Assembly (NCBI RefSeq): GCF_003991135.1
Contig: NZ_CP016379.1
Span: 3,162,001 to 3,226,000 of the forward strand
Reading direction: 5' to 3'
Source of the DNA: Anoxybacter fermentans
GTDB lineage: Bacteria > Bacillota > Halanaerobiia > DY22613
DNA: 64,000 nt
The translations under genes were made by a program, and so were the position numbers. The notes under the pieces were generated by a model that was given only the letters and a program-made list of their open reading frames with translations, ran no database searches and was not told where the DNA came from. Below, piece by piece: positions 45,196 through 54,274 of this stretch. Positions within the stretch are counted from its first letter, which is position 1. Each line of letters starts with the position of its first letter.

Positions 45196-46131
45196 ATGAG
45201 ATCGAAAAAAGTTTTGGGGTTGATAGTATTAGTAGTTTTAATATTCGGTGGAATTTTTGTGCTGAAAGGTATTATGTCAGGTGGTGACAAAAATAAGGAA
45301 GAAATGCTTTCCGGTCAGTTACAAATCAAAGGTTCTGATACGATCGTAAACTTAGCTCAAATTCTGGCGGAACATTATATGAAAAAAAGACCTGAAGTTG
45401 CTGTAGCTGTAACAGGTGGAGGCTCAGGTGTCGGTATTGCAGCATTGATTAATGGTAAGATTGATATTGCTAACGCTTCCCGGGCCATCAAGGATAAAGA
45501 GATTAAACAGGCAAAGGAGCGCGATATTGAACCGGTTCCTTTTGTGATTGGTATGGATGGTGTATCCTTTATTGTTAATGAAAATAATCCGGTTAAGGAA
45601 TTGAGTTTAGAGCAGTTGGGTGCTATCTATCGCGGTGAAATCACTAACTGGAAAGATGTAGGTGGCAAAGACCAGAAGATTGTATTATATGGTCGTCAAA
45701 GTAACTCCGGTACCTATGCTTTTGTTCAGGAGTTTGTCTTAAACGGTGATTACTCTCAAAATATGATGAGAATGAACGGTAATGCCCAAATTGTTGAGGC
45801 AGTTAAAGCAGACGAAGCCGGTATTGGTTATGTTGGTGTAGGTTATATAAAAGATGAGAATGGCAATAAAATTCCTGGTTTGAATATATTGTCTGTGAAG
45901 AAAGATGAAAATTCTCCAGCATATAATCCGCTTGATACTGAGGCAGTTAAAGCAGGTAATTATCCTATAGTACGTCCATTATATGAATATACCAATGGTA
46001 CTCCCCAGGGTATTGTAAGAGATTGGATTGAGTTTGTGTTGAGTGAAGAGGGCCAAAAGATTGTTGAATCTGAAGGGTTCTTCGGTGTGCCAGTAAATTA
46101 CGCAGTGCAAAATGAAAAAAATCTGAAATAA
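45196..46131 (+). CDS. pstS: Phosphate ABC transporter substrate-binding protein
   Basis: The 311-residue PstS captures phosphate outside the cytoplasmic membrane and passes it to PstCA. Typical parts are LQIKGSDTIVNLAQILAE, TGGGSGVGIAALINGKIDIA (key part GGGSGVGIAAL), YRGEITNWKDVGG, GRQSNSGTYAFVQE and the C-terminal GTPQGIVRDWIEFVLSEEGQ (key part RDWIEFVLSEEGQ). The N-terminus has one hydrophobic segment without a lipobox Cys, so it may be membrane-anchored or cleaved. The last few codons and the stop (AATCTGAAATAA) lie within homology to family 1 repeat copy c, so the repeat appears to have supplied the C-terminus. Confidence 0.93.
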   Translation: MRSKKVLGLIVLVVLIFGGIFVLKGIMSGGDKNKEEMLSGQLQIKGSDTIVNLAQILAEHYMKKRPEVAVAVTGGGSGVGIAALINGKIDIANASRAIKDKEIKQAKERDIEPVPFVIGMDGVSFIVNENNPVKELSLEQLGAIYRGEITNWKDVGGKDQKIVLYGRQSNSGTYAFVQEFVLNGDYSQNMMRMNGNAQIVEAVKADEAGIGYVGVGYIKDENGNKIPGLNILSVKKDENSPAYNPLDTEAVKAGNYPIVRPLYEYTNGTPQGIVRDWIEFVLSEEGQKIVESEGFFGVPVNYAVQNEKNLK

Positions 46132-46254
46132 GGCTTTCTAATTACCTTATGATTAGCTCATTACCTCCTGTGATGAGGCCTTATTTCGTCGGAAATCTCG
46201 CTAAGATGATTTGGCGAAAAATTTCTATGTCGCTCAAAATTAGCTTTTTGCAGT
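46121..46254. repeat. Family 1 repeat, copy h (right part only) between pstS and pstC
   Basis: It begins in the middle of the element (ATCTGAAATAAGGC, as in copy c) and runs to the normal right end AAAATTAGCTTTTTGCAGT. The left end is missing. The retained part holds the inner TTACCTCCTGTGATGAGGCC block. Confidence 0.87.
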
Positions 46255-46296
46255 TTAATCATTAGAGTAAAAAAATAAAGATTGGAGGTAAGAAAT

Positions 46297-47196
46297 GTGA
46301 AGCCCCCGTTTAGCAAAAAAAGATTGGGCTTAAAAGAAAAGGGTATTAAATATTTTTTTATGGTTAACGGAGTTGTTACAATTTTTATTTTGCTGGGGAT
46401 TTTTTATTTGCTGTTAACTAATGCTTTACCCTTTTTTAAAGATGTAAGTCTAAGAGAGTTTTTGACATCAAAAATCTGGAATCCTACAGGGTGGAAGAAT
46501 CCGGAGTATGGGATTATTTCTTTAATAGTAAGTACTTTGATGGTGACTTTTGGTTCAATGGTTATTGCTGTACCTATAGGAATTGCATGTGCGGCCTATC
46601 TCGCAGAAGTGGCATCACCAAAGTTCCGTGAGATTGTAAAACCTATTATCGAAATTTTAGCAGGTATTCCTTCTGTGGTAATTGGATTTATCGGTATTGT
46701 ACTTTCAGGTCCAATAATTGCAAAAGTTTTAGGTACAACCAATGGTTTGAATGCCATTAATGGTTCAATTTTGTTAAGTATCATGGCTTTACCGACTATA
46801 ATTTCCCTTTCAGAAGATGCCATCTCTTCTGTTCCGATAGAATACAAAAAAGCTTCTCTGGCAATGGGGGCTAACCGTTGGCAAACTTTAATCAGGGTTA
46901 CTTTACCTGCAGCTCTGTCAGGAATTATTGCAGCTGTAATGCTGGGTATGGGAAGGGCAATTGGAGAGACCATGACTGTGTTGATGGCAACAGGGAATGC
47001 TCCTGCTTTTCCACAGGGTTTTACCAGTCCGGTTAGAACTATGACTGCAACTATTGCTATTGAATTGGGAGAAGTACCTTATTATACAACCCACTTTTAT
47101 GGGTTATTTGCCATAGGTTTAGTCTTATTTTTAATGACTTTTGTAGTAAACCTGGTTTCTGATATTATTCTGCATAAGTACCAGGAGGTGAAGTAG
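46297..47196 (+). CDS. pstC: Phosphate ABC transporter permease PstC
   Basis: This 299-residue permease has six membrane segments, beginning with YFFMVNGVVTIFILLGIFYLL (key part VTIFILLGIFYLL). It has the PstC-specific KIWNPTGWKNPEYGI and an EAA-like loop (YKKASLAMGANRWQTLIRVTLPAA, key part ASLAMGANRWQTLIRV). With PstA it forms the phosphate channel of the importer. GTG 46297 is chosen because GGAGGT lies just upstream; the TTG start at 46282 overlaps it. The gene follows the repeat that separates it from pstS and abuts pstA. Confidence 0.93.
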   Translation: MKPPFSKKRLGLKEKGIKYFFMVNGVVTIFILLGIFYLLLTNALPFFKDVSLREFLTSKIWNPTGWKNPEYGIISLIVSTLMVTFGSMVIAVPIGIACAAYLAEVASPKFREIVKPIIEILAGIPSVVIGFIGIVLSGPIIAKVLGTTNGLNAINGSILLSIMALPTIISLSEDAISSVPIEYKKASLAMGANRWQTLIRVTLPAALSGIIAAVMLGMGRAIGETMTVLMATGNAPAFPQGFTSPVRTMTATIAIELGEVPYYTTHFYGLFAIGLVLFLMTFVVNLVSDIILHKYQEVK

Positions 47197-48066
47197 GTGG
47201 AAAGACTTAATCTGCGGGAAATAAACCAAAAGATCGGTTTTGGCTTATTGAGGCTTTCGATGGTGGTAGTTGTGGCAATTTTAGGTATAATTTTATTTGA
47301 TATTTTCTCTAAGGGTTATGGTGTAATTAGTTGGGAGTTTTTAACTTCTGCACCTCGAAACAGGATGACAGAAGGAGGAATTTTTCCGGCTATTATAGGT
47401 ACTGTTTATGTAACTTTTATAACTGCTTTTCTGACTATTCCTGTGGGATTTGCGACAGCTATTTACTTGACTGAATATGCAAAACAGGGCAAACTGACCC
47501 GGATTATCCGGATGGCAATTAGAAACCTTTCTGGTGTACCTTCTATTGTCTACGGTCTTTTTGGTGTGGCCTTATTTGTTGAAACTCTAAAGTTTGGATA
47601 TTCCCTTCTTTCTGCCGGTATGACATTGGGATTGATGACCCTTCCTGTGGTAATTACCGCTAGTGAAGAAGCACTAAAAACAGTTCCAAAGTCATATCGG
47701 GAAGGTGCCCTGGCCTTGGGGGCTACCCGTTGGCAGGCTATAAAGACCAATGTTTTACCTGCAGCTTTACCCGGTATGTTGACCGGAGCTATTCTGGGAC
47801 TTTCCAGAGCTGCCGGTGAGACTGCACCGATACTTTTTACAGGAGCAGCTTTCTTTTTACCTTTTTTGCCTGATAGTATAACAAGTCAGTTTATGGCATT
47901 ACCATATCATCTCTACGTTTTGTCTACTCAACATCATTCGATTATGAAAGTTCGACCGTTAGCATATGGTACAGCTCTGGTATTGATAACTCTGGTTTTG
48001 ACAATGAATCTTTTGGCTATTATTATGCGGTATCGGTTTAGATCTAAATTTAAAAAAATAAGGTAA
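47197..48066 (+). CDS. pstA: Phosphate ABC transporter permease PstA
   Basis: This 289-residue permease starts with GTG immediately after the pstC stop codon (SD AGGAGGTGA inside pstC), so the two are coupled. It has FLTSAPRNRMTEGGIFPAIIGT (key part SAPRNRMTEGGIFPAI), a hallmark of PstA, LTEYAKQGKLTRIIR, and the EAA-like loop YREGALALGATRWQAIKTNVLP (key part GALALGATRWQAI). Six membrane segments are visible. It is the second half of the phosphate channel. Confidence 0.94.
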   Translation: MERLNLREINQKIGFGLLRLSMVVVVAILGIILFDIFSKGYGVISWEFLTSAPRNRMTEGGIFPAIIGTVYVTFITAFLTIPVGFATAIYLTEYAKQGKLTRIIRMAIRNLSGVPSIVYGLFGVALFVETLKFGYSLLSAGMTLGLMTLPVVITASEEALKTVPKSYREGALALGATRWQAIKTNVLPAALPGMLTGAILGLSRAAGETAPILFTGAAFFLPFLPDSITSQFMALPYHLYVLSTQHHSIMKVRPLAYGTALVLITLVLTMNLLAIIMRYRFRSKFKKIR

Positions 48067-48108
48067 AGGCGCCAGATAATTTTGAATTTAAAGAAGGTGG
48101 TGTGATAT

Positions 48109-48882
48109 ATGACAATTAAGACTGGTATTGAAACAAAAATTGAAGTAAAAAATCTGAATGTTTATTATGGTAATTTTCATGCTTTAAAGAATATTTCTCT
48201 CAATATCTATAAGAATCGTGTTACTGCTCTTATTGGGCCGTCAGGTTGCGGCAAATCTACATTTTTAAGGACCCTAAACCGGATGAATGACCTGATTGAG
48301 GGAAGCAGGGTAGTAGGTGAAGTAATTATAGATGGTCAAAATATTTATGATAAAGATGTGGATGTGGTTGAGTTAAGGAAACGGGTGGGTATGGTCTTTC
48401 AGCGTCCAAATCCATTCCCCAAATCTATTTATGATAATGTGGCGTATGGTCCGCGTATTCATGGAATCAAAGATCGTAATATATTGGATGAAATTGTGGA
48501 AGAGAGTTTAAAGGCTAGTGCTCTCTGGGATGAAGTTAAAGACCGCCTCCATGATTCTGCTATGGGCCTATCTGGGGGACAGCAACAGCGGCTCTGTATT
48601 GCCAGAGCTTTAGCAGTGAAACCGGAAATTATTCTGATGGATGAACCTGCTTCTGCTTTAGACCCTATTGCTACCGGTAGAATTGAAGAATTGATTGATG
48701 TATTACGGGAAAATTATACCATTATTATCGTAACCCACAGTATGCAGCAGGCGGCCCGGGTTTCTGATTATACTGCATTTTTCCTGATGGGTGAGCTGAT
48801 TGAATATAATGAGACAGGAATTATTTTTGAAAGACCTTCCGATCAGAGAACAGAGGATTATATTACCGGTCGCTTTGGTTAA
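48109..48882 (+). CDS. pstB: Phosphate ABC transporter ATPase PstB
   Basis: The 257-residue ATPase has Walker [10 protein letters not shown], the PstB-specific [12 protein letters not shown], the Q-loop [20 protein letters not shown] (key part [15 protein letters not shown]), the ABC signature LSGGQQQRL, Walker B IILMDEP and the H-loop [18 protein letters not shown] (key part [12 protein letters not shown]). The protein is of normal length. It lies 42 nt after pstA. A family 1 repeat separates it from phoU. Confidence 0.96.
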   Translation: MTIKTGIETKIEVKNLNVYYGNFHALKNISLNIYKNRVTALIGPSGCGKSTFLRTLNRMNDLIEGSRVVGEVIIDGQNIYDKDVDVVELRKRVGMVFQRPNPFPKSIYDNVAYGPRIHGIKDRNILDEIVEESLKASALWDEVKDRLHDSAMGLSGGQQQRLCIARALAVKPEIILMDEPASALDPIATGRIEELIDVLRENYTIIIVTHSMQQAARVSDYTAFFLMGELIEYNETGIIFERPSDQRTEDYITGRFG

Positions 48883-48928
48883 TATAAAAATCTCTGGTTA
48901 AGCGATATACAAACAGTTATATGGTTAA

Positions 48929-49137
48929 ACTTCAAAAAGCTAATTTTTGCTCCTTGAGAAGTTTTTCGAACTATCTAAAGCTCGATTTCCGCCGGAATAA
49001 GGCTTCCTAATCAAAGGGCCCTCCTGGCCTTAGAACTAGCTCATCACCTCCTGTGATGAGGCCTTATTTCGTCGGAAATCTCGCTAAGATGGTTTAGCGA
49101 AAAATTTCTATGTCACTCAAAATTGGCTTTTTGCAGT
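48929..49137. repeat. Family 1 repeat, copy i, between pstB and phoU
   Basis: 209 bp. The left end is slightly changed (ACTTCAAAAAGCTAATTTT), the right is AAAATTGGCTTTTTGCAGT. The centre carries GGGCCCTCCTGGCC and CTCATCACCTCCTGTGATGAGG, a strong hairpin (arms CTCATCAC / GTGATGAG), followed by TTATTT. It could separate the expression of phoU from that of pstSCAB. Confidence 0.9.
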
Positions 49138-49234
49138 ATAATCTTATATTGGTTAAAAATTATAAAACGGATGTTACTAAATCTATTATAAATATGTTAT
49201 AATTACTAAAAAAGTATAGAGAGGAGGGAGCATT

Positions 49235-49885
49235 ATGGCTAGAAGGAGTTTCGATGAAGAGCTAAATGCACTTAAAGAAGAGATGCTTAAGATGGGTTCA
49301 TATGTGGAAGAAGCTATTCATAAGGCAGTCAAGTCTCTGGCAGAGCAAGATGTTGAATTGGCGGTAGAAGTCTGTGAAAAAGATGAACGAATAGATGAGT
49401 ATGAGGTATTGATTGAAGAAAAGTGTATCCGTTTGATAGCTCTTCAACAACCTGTAGCTAAGGATTTACGGACTATTGGAATGATTATAAAGATTATTAC
49501 TGACCTGGAAAGAATAGGTGATAATGCCTGTAATATTGCCCGGATAACACAAAAGATAGGTAAGGAACCTTTGATTAAACCATTGATTGATATTCCTCGA
49601 ATGGCTGATTTAGCATGTGAGATGGTTCATCAGAGTTTAAATGCTTTTGTAAATCAAGACCCGGAACTGGCCCGTGAGATTGCCAGAAAAGATGACGAAG
49701 TGGATATTTTAAATGCGCAAATTTTTAGAGAACTACTTACCTTTATGATGGCTGATCCATCTACCATTAATCAGTCAACCTATCTACTTTTTGTAGGGCG
49801 ATATCTGGAGAGGATTGCAGACCACGCTACTAATATTTGCGAGCGAATTATTTATATGACAACAGGTCAACGGGAAAGTTTTTAA
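49235..49885 (+). CDS. phoU: Phosphate signalling protein PhoU
   Basis: The 216-residue protein is made of two PhoU three-helix repeats. The motifs RIGDNACNIARI (first repeat) and RIADHATNICERI (second) carry the conserved E/D-x3-D metal-binding pattern (here ERIGDNACNI and ERIADHATNI). PhoU links the Pst transporter to the PhoR-type kinase and dampens the response when phosphate is plentiful. It has its own SD (GAGGAGGGAG) and a spacer that could contain its own promoter (ATGTTATAATTACT region). Confidence 0.95.
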   Translation: MARRSFDEELNALKEEMLKMGSYVEEAIHKAVKSLAEQDVELAVEVCEKDERIDEYEVLIEEKCIRLIALQQPVAKDLRTIGMIIKIITDLERIGDNACNIARITQKIGKEPLIKPLIDIPRMADLACEMVHQSLNAFVNQDPELAREIARKDDEVDILNAQIFRELLTFMMADPSTINQSTYLLFVGRYLERIADHATNICERIIYMTTGQRESF

Positions 49886-49963
49886 AATGAAAACTAAACC
49901 TGTGGCTTAAAAAACCGTGTTTTTTGTTTTATCAGTTTTTATTAAGTTTGTCTGCATGATTAA

Positions 49964-50095
49964 ACTGCAAAAAGCTAATTTTGAGCGCTATAGAAATTTT
50001 TCGTTAAACCATCTTAGTGAGATTGGATTACTGAAATCGAACTTTAGATGGTTCGAAAAATTTCTTTATGAAGTGAAAAATTAGCTTTTTGCAGT
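49964..50095. repeat. Family 1 repeat, copy j (short class)
   Basis: 132 bp with intact left end (TGATTAAACTGCAAAAAGC) and right end GCTTTTTGCAGT. The two halves AACCATCTTAGTGAGATTGG and CGAACTTTAGATGGTTCG pair around the centre. Confidence 0.92.
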
Positions 50096-50122
50096 AAGAT
50101 CCTTTATATATTTTTAAGAAGA

Positions 50123-50378
50123 AGAAATATAATTGAGCTTGTTGACAAACCTTTCTTTTTTAGAGACTTACCCGTGCACTGCCAGAAAAACTAAATATAA
50201 TTTCTGAAGTGTATAAGTCAAGGTTGAAGCCAGGAAGGCGAAAACCTTGACTTTTAAGGACGCGCAGCCAGGATGGCGGAGCGTCCGGTAGCAGAAGAAA
50301 TTATATTTAGTTTTTCTATTCCTCCTGTGGAAGCAAGTTATATGCACCCCCTTTTTTCAACAGTCTGAAATATAATTT
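50123..50378. repeat. Family 2 structured repeat, copy 2, with flanking duplications
   Basis: The element runs 50135-50367 and keeps the whole pattern of copy 1: a 22-bp perfect outer stem (50184-50205 with 50296-50317), an inner stem AAGTCAAGGTT / AACCTTGACTT, and the GC-rich block. It is directly flanked by GAAATATAATT on both sides (11 bp). The inner stem differs from copy 1 by a paired change (C-G to T-A), which keeps the stem intact. Confidence 0.85.
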
Positions 50379-50463
50379 TTATTCTTAAATAATTCGAAAT
50401 ATAGTTGAAATTGTTTTAAGCATATGGTAATATTAATAAAAATAAAATAATTTTTATGATTAA

Positions 50464-50600
50464 ACTGCAAAAAGCTAATTTTGAGCGCCATAGAAATTTT
50501 TCGTTTAGCCATTTTAGTGAGATTGGATTACTGAAATCGAATTTTTTTTAAATGGCTCGAAAAATTTCTTTGTGAAGCAAAAAATTAGCTTTTTATATAA
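50464..50600. repeat. Family 1 repeat, copy k
   Basis: The left end is intact (ACTGCAAAAAGCTAATTTT); the right end decays after AAAATTAGCTTTTTA. A short class copy with a seven-T expansion in the centre. Copies j and k and the family 2 element together fill the 813-bp gap between phoU and the dipeptide-importer genes. Confidence 0.88.
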
Positions 50601-50698
50601 AATGCTATATCAGGGGGTGGTAGAGTAGTAGAGAAGAATAGTAGTTTCTGATTTTAAGGTTAATTTAATTATTATGAAGAAGCGAGGAGGTAGAAAGA

Positions 50699-52264
50699 AT
50701 GTTTAAAAGAATTTCTGTTTTAGCGTTGTTTGTATTTTTTGTTATTATTTTGACGGGTACTATTTTTGCTGAACCTAAGTATGGAGGAACTTTAATTTGG
50801 GGGCGCGGTGGAGATTCGGTTGGATTAGATCCTATTTGTGAAACTGATGGAGAATCTTTTAAAGTAACTCAACAGATTTTTGATACCCTTGTTGAGTATG
50901 AACCGGGAACTACTAATATTAAGCCAGCATTGGCTACTTCCTGGTCGGTTAGTGAAGATGGTTTAACCTGGACTTTCAAACTTCGAAAGGGAGTAAAATT
51001 CCATGATGGAACTCCGTTTAATGCTGAAGCTGTAAAGTTTAACTTTGACCGCTGGAGACTTAAAGATCATCCCTACCATATACCTGGTGAATTTAAGTAT
51101 TATGGTTGGATGTTTGGTGATGATTTACCAGGGGTTATTCAGGATGTTGTTGTTATAGATGATTATACTATTCAATTTGTGTTAAAACAGAAGTTTGCTA
51201 CTTTCCTTGCTAACCTGGCTATGGTGCCATTTGGTATCTCCAGTCCTACTGCCATAAAAAAATGGGGAGATGACTATTTTACCCATCCAGTAGGTACAGG
51301 TCCATTTAAGTTTGTTGAATGGATAAAGGGTGATAGAATTATTCTTGAAGCTAATGAAGATTATTGGGATGGTAGACCTTATCTGGATAAGATAGTTTTC
51401 CGTTCCATTCCTGATAATGGTGCAAGATTTATGGAATTACAGGCTGGAACTGTTGATATAATTGATGGTGTTAGCCCCAATGATGTTGAAATACTTAAAA
51501 AGACAAAAGGCTTAAAGTTAGTGTTACGTCCCAGTATGAACATTGGTTATTTTGGTTTAAATCAGCGGTTTGAACCTTTGAAAAATGTTCTGGTTCGTCG
51601 GGCTATTTGCCATGCTATTGATAAGGAAGCAATTATCGAAGCTTTCTATGCTGGCTTAGCAATTCCAGCCAAAAATGTATTACCTCCGTCTCTCTGGGGT
51701 TATAATGATGAAATTGAAGATTATGAATATAACCCTGCTAAAGCGAAAGAACTGTTAGCTGAAGCCGGTTATCCAGATGGCTTTGAGATGGAATTATGGG
51801 CAATGCCAGTACCGAGACCATATATGCCGCAGCCAAAGTTAATTGCTCAGGCTATTCAACAGTATCTGGCTGAAGTTGGTATCAAAACCAAGATTGTAAC
51901 TTATGATTGGGGTACTTATCTGGATAAATCTAGAGAAGGTTTGGCTGATTCATATCTTTTAGGTTGGACCGGAGATAATGGTGACCCTGACAACTTCATT
52001 TATGTATTACTTGATAAGACTAATAATGACCGGCATGCTTATGTGAATGATGAATTACATGAGATATTAGTTAAAGCTCAACAAATTTTCGATCAAGAAG
52101 AGAGAGCAGCTTTATATAAAAAAGCTCAGGTTATTATTCATAATGACGCTCCATTTGTATTCCTGGTACATTCAACTCCTCCATTAGGATTGAAAGAAAA
52201 TATTGAGGGTTATATTCCAAGTCCAACTGGTAGTGAAAAATTAAATACTGTCTGGAAAAGATAA
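50699..52264 (+). CDS. Peptide/nickel-type ABC transporter substrate-binding protein (family 5)
   Basis: The 521-residue protein is a DppA/OppA-type binding protein. It has a signal peptide (about 1-24, ending IFA, no lipobox), then YGGTLIWGRGGDSVGLDPI, LATSWSVSEDGLTWTFKLRKGVKFHDGTPF (key part WTFKLRKGVKFHDGTPFNA), GTGPFKFVEW and NPAKAKELLAEAGYPDGFE. The family binds oligopeptides, dipeptides, nickel, or oligosaccharides; the ligand is not clear. Two permease genes follow but no ATPase genes. SD GAGGAGG. Confidence 0.92.
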   Translation: MFKRISVLALFVFFVIILTGTIFAEPKYGGTLIWGRGGDSVGLDPICETDGESFKVTQQIFDTLVEYEPGTTNIKPALATSWSVSEDGLTWTFKLRKGVKFHDGTPFNAEAVKFNFDRWRLKDHPYHIPGEFKYYGWMFGDDLPGVIQDVVVIDDYTIQFVLKQKFATFLANLAMVPFGISSPTAIKKWGDDYFTHPVGTGPFKFVEWIKGDRIILEANEDYWDGRPYLDKIVFRSIPDNGARFMELQAGTVDIIDGVSPNDVEILKKTKGLKLVLRPSMNIGYFGLNQRFEPLKNVLVRRAICHAIDKEAIIEAFYAGLAIPAKNVLPPSLWGYNDEIEDYEYNPAKAKELLAEAGYPDGFEMELWAMPVPRPYMPQPKLIAQAIQQYLAEVGIKTKIVTYDWGTYLDKSREGLADSYLLGWTGDNGDPDNFIYVLLDKTNNDRHAYVNDELHEILVKAQQIFDQEERAALYKKAQVIIHNDAPFVFLVHSTPPLGLKENIEGYIPSPTGSEKLNTVWKR

Positions 52265-52296
52265 AATGTATGCGGTCTTTTGACCGCATACATTTT
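52263..52296 (+). promoter_or_regulatory. Perfect hairpin between binding-protein and permease genes
   Basis: AAAATGTATGCGGTC pairs with GACCGCATACATTTT around TTTT, starting at the stop codon. The ACC that follows means it lacks a long T tract. It sits in the same place as the hairpin at 28495 in the sugar operon. Confidence 0.78.
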
Positions 52297-52327
52297 ACCA
52301 ATTAAAGGAGAGATGGAGGTAGAGAAA

Positions 52328-53332
52328 ATGTATTCTTATATAGTGAAGAGAATTCTTTTTTTAATACCGATATTACTTGGTGTTTCATTTCTGGTATTTT
52401 TGATGATTCATCTAGTTCCAGGTGATCCGGCAGTTGTGATGTTAGGTGAAAAGGCAACTCCAGAGATGTTAGAAATGGTAAGAGAAGAATTGGGACTTAA
52501 TGATCCGATGTTAGTTCAGTATTTTAGATTTCTTAAGAGATTATTGCATTTGGATTTAGGTAGAGCAATTATTTCAAATGTACCTGTTAGTGAGGAGATT
52601 GGTCAACGTTTTCCAGCAACTGCTGAGCTGACTTTTTTCAGTATGCTATTTGCGGTGATTGTTGGAATACCAGTGGGAATTTTGGCAGCATGTAAACAGA
52701 ACTCTATTTTTGATAATATTAGTATGCTTGTTGCTTTATTTGGTGTTTCTATGCCCATTTTCTGGTTAGGACTTATGTTGATCTGGTTGTTTAGTGTTAA
52801 GTTGGGTTGGTTACCACCGTCTGCCCGTATTACAGTGGGAGTTGAATTAAAGCGAGTGACAAATTTATATGTTTTAGATAGTTTACTGACTGGAAATTTT
52901 AAAGCGCTAAAAGATGTCCTGTCACATTTAGTTTTGCCTTCTCTGGCTTTAGGTACTATTCCAATGGCTATTATTGCTAGAATGACCAGGTCAAGTATGT
53001 TAGAAGTGTTACGGCAAGACTATATTAGAACAGCATATGCTAAAGGTTTACATTCAAGGGTTGTTGTTTATAAACATGCTTTTAAAAATGCATTGATTCC
53101 AATTGTAACAGTGGTTGGTTTGCAGTTTGGTCTTTTGCTTGGAGGTGCTGTTTTAACTGAAACTATTTTCTCATGGCCCGGAATTGGAAAGCTTTCCTAT
53201 GATGCTATTATGGCACGGGATTTTCCTCTTGTGCAGGGAGCAGTTTTAGTTATTTCAATGAGTTTTGTTTTTATAAATTTGATTGTAGATATTACTTATT
53301 CTTTTATTGATCCTAGGATTCACTATAGTTAG
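52328..53332 (+). CDS. Dipeptide-type ABC transporter permease DppB-like
   Basis: The 334-residue permease begins MYSYIVKRILFLIPILLGVSFLVF (key part YIVKRILFLIPILLGV), then HLVPGDPAVVMLG, LGLNDP and DLGRAI, all typical of DppB. The EAA loop (RQDYIRTAYAKGL) and the C-terminal FSWPGIGKLSYDAIMARDFPLVQG (key part FSWPGIGKLSYDAI) complete the family pattern. ATG 52328 has SD GGAGGT 7 nt upstream; the ATG at 52313 is too near its SD. Confidence 0.93.
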   Translation: MYSYIVKRILFLIPILLGVSFLVFLMIHLVPGDPAVVMLGEKATPEMLEMVREELGLNDPMLVQYFRFLKRLLHLDLGRAIISNVPVSEEIGQRFPATAELTFFSMLFAVIVGIPVGILAACKQNSIFDNISMLVALFGVSMPIFWLGLMLIWLFSVKLGWLPPSARITVGVELKRVTNLYVLDSLLTGNFKALKDVLSHLVLPSLALGTIPMAIIARMTRSSMLEVLRQDYIRTAYAKGLHSRVVVYKHAFKNALIPIVTVVGLQFGLLLGGAVLTETIFSWPGIGKLSYDAIMARDFPLVQGAVLVISMSFVFINLIVDITYSFIDPRIHYS

Positions 53333-53355
53333 CCGGTAGGAGAGGAGGGCGTAGT

Positions 53356-54222
53356 ATGGCAAAGAAGAAAGATAAAGTTTCAGATAACCTCTGGAAAAAT
53401 GCCTGGAAACGGCTTTTGAAAAATAGGGCAGCTGTTTTGGGAATGGTTATTATCGCACTGATTGTATTTTCTGCGATTTTTGCACCGTATATAGCACCCT
53501 ATGATCCAATAAAGCAGAATATACTGGCCCGGTATAAACCACCTTCTGCTAAACATTTATTGGGTACTGATGAACTGGGCAGGGATATTTTAAGCAGAAT
53601 AATTTACGGAGCCAGATATTCTTTATTGATTGGAATTATTTCCATTAGTCTGGCTTTAATATTTGGAATAATTTTGGGGGTTCTGGCTGGTTATTATGGT
53701 GGTCTGGTTGATCTTTTAATTATGAGAGTTGTTGATATTATGTTGGCTTTTCCATATATTTTATTGGCCATTGCCATCGTTGCTATTTTGGGGCCTGAAC
53801 TTCGAAATGCAATGATTGCAATTAGTATCGTTAATATTCCTAAATTTGCCCGGATCATTCGCTCTTCTGTTCTTTCAATTAAAGAGAGTGAATATGTTCA
53901 AGCGGCTAAAGCTTTGGGGGCTTCTGATTTAAGAATTATTATAAAATATTTACTGCCAAATAGTATGGCACCACTTATTGTTCAGTCTACATTAAGTATT
54001 GCCTCAGCTATTCTTAGTGCAGCAGGGTTAAGTTTTTTAGGACTGGGTGCCCAACCTCCTACTCCCGAGTGGGGAGCTATGTTAAGTGATGCCCGTTCTG
54101 CTCTGCAGCTGGCTCCCTGGGTTGTTACTTTTCCAGGTATTGCAATTATGCTTAATGTATTGGGTTTCAATTTATTAGGTGATGGATTGCGAGATGCTCT
54201 GGATCCAAAACTAAAAAATTGA
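53356..54222 (+). CDS. Dipeptide-type ABC transporter permease DppC-like
   Basis: The 288-residue permease has the N-terminal AWKRLLKNRAAVLGMVII, the family hallmark YKPPSAKHLLGTDELGRDILSRIIYGARYSL (key part HLLGTDELGRDILSR), an EAA loop SEYVQAAKALGASDLRII, and FLGLGAQPPTPEWGAML (typical of DppC). It follows dppB-like by 23 nt. A terminator follows it, so dppD/dppF-type ATPases are not part of this operon. Confidence 0.94.
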   Translation: MAKKKDKVSDNLWKNAWKRLLKNRAAVLGMVIIALIVFSAIFAPYIAPYDPIKQNILARYKPPSAKHLLGTDELGRDILSRIIYGARYSLLIGIISISLALIFGIILGVLAGYYGGLVDLLIMRVVDIMLAFPYILLAIAIVAILGPELRNAMIAISIVNIPKFARIIRSSVLSIKESEYVQAAKALGASDLRIIIKYLLPNSMAPLIVQSTLSIASAILSAAGLSFLGLGAQPPTPEWGAMLSDARSALQLAPWVVTFPGIAIMLNVLGFNLLGDGLRDALDPKLKN

Positions 54223-54236
54223 TAATTTGGTACATT

Positions 54237-54268
54237 GCCCCTTTGAGCAATTGCTTAAAGGGGCTTTT
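54237..54268 (+). terminator. Terminator after the dipeptide-type permease genes
   Basis: GCCCCTTT and AAAGGGGC with an inner AGC/GCT pair, followed by TTTTGATTTT. Confidence 0.85.
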
Positions 54269-54274
54269 GATTTT

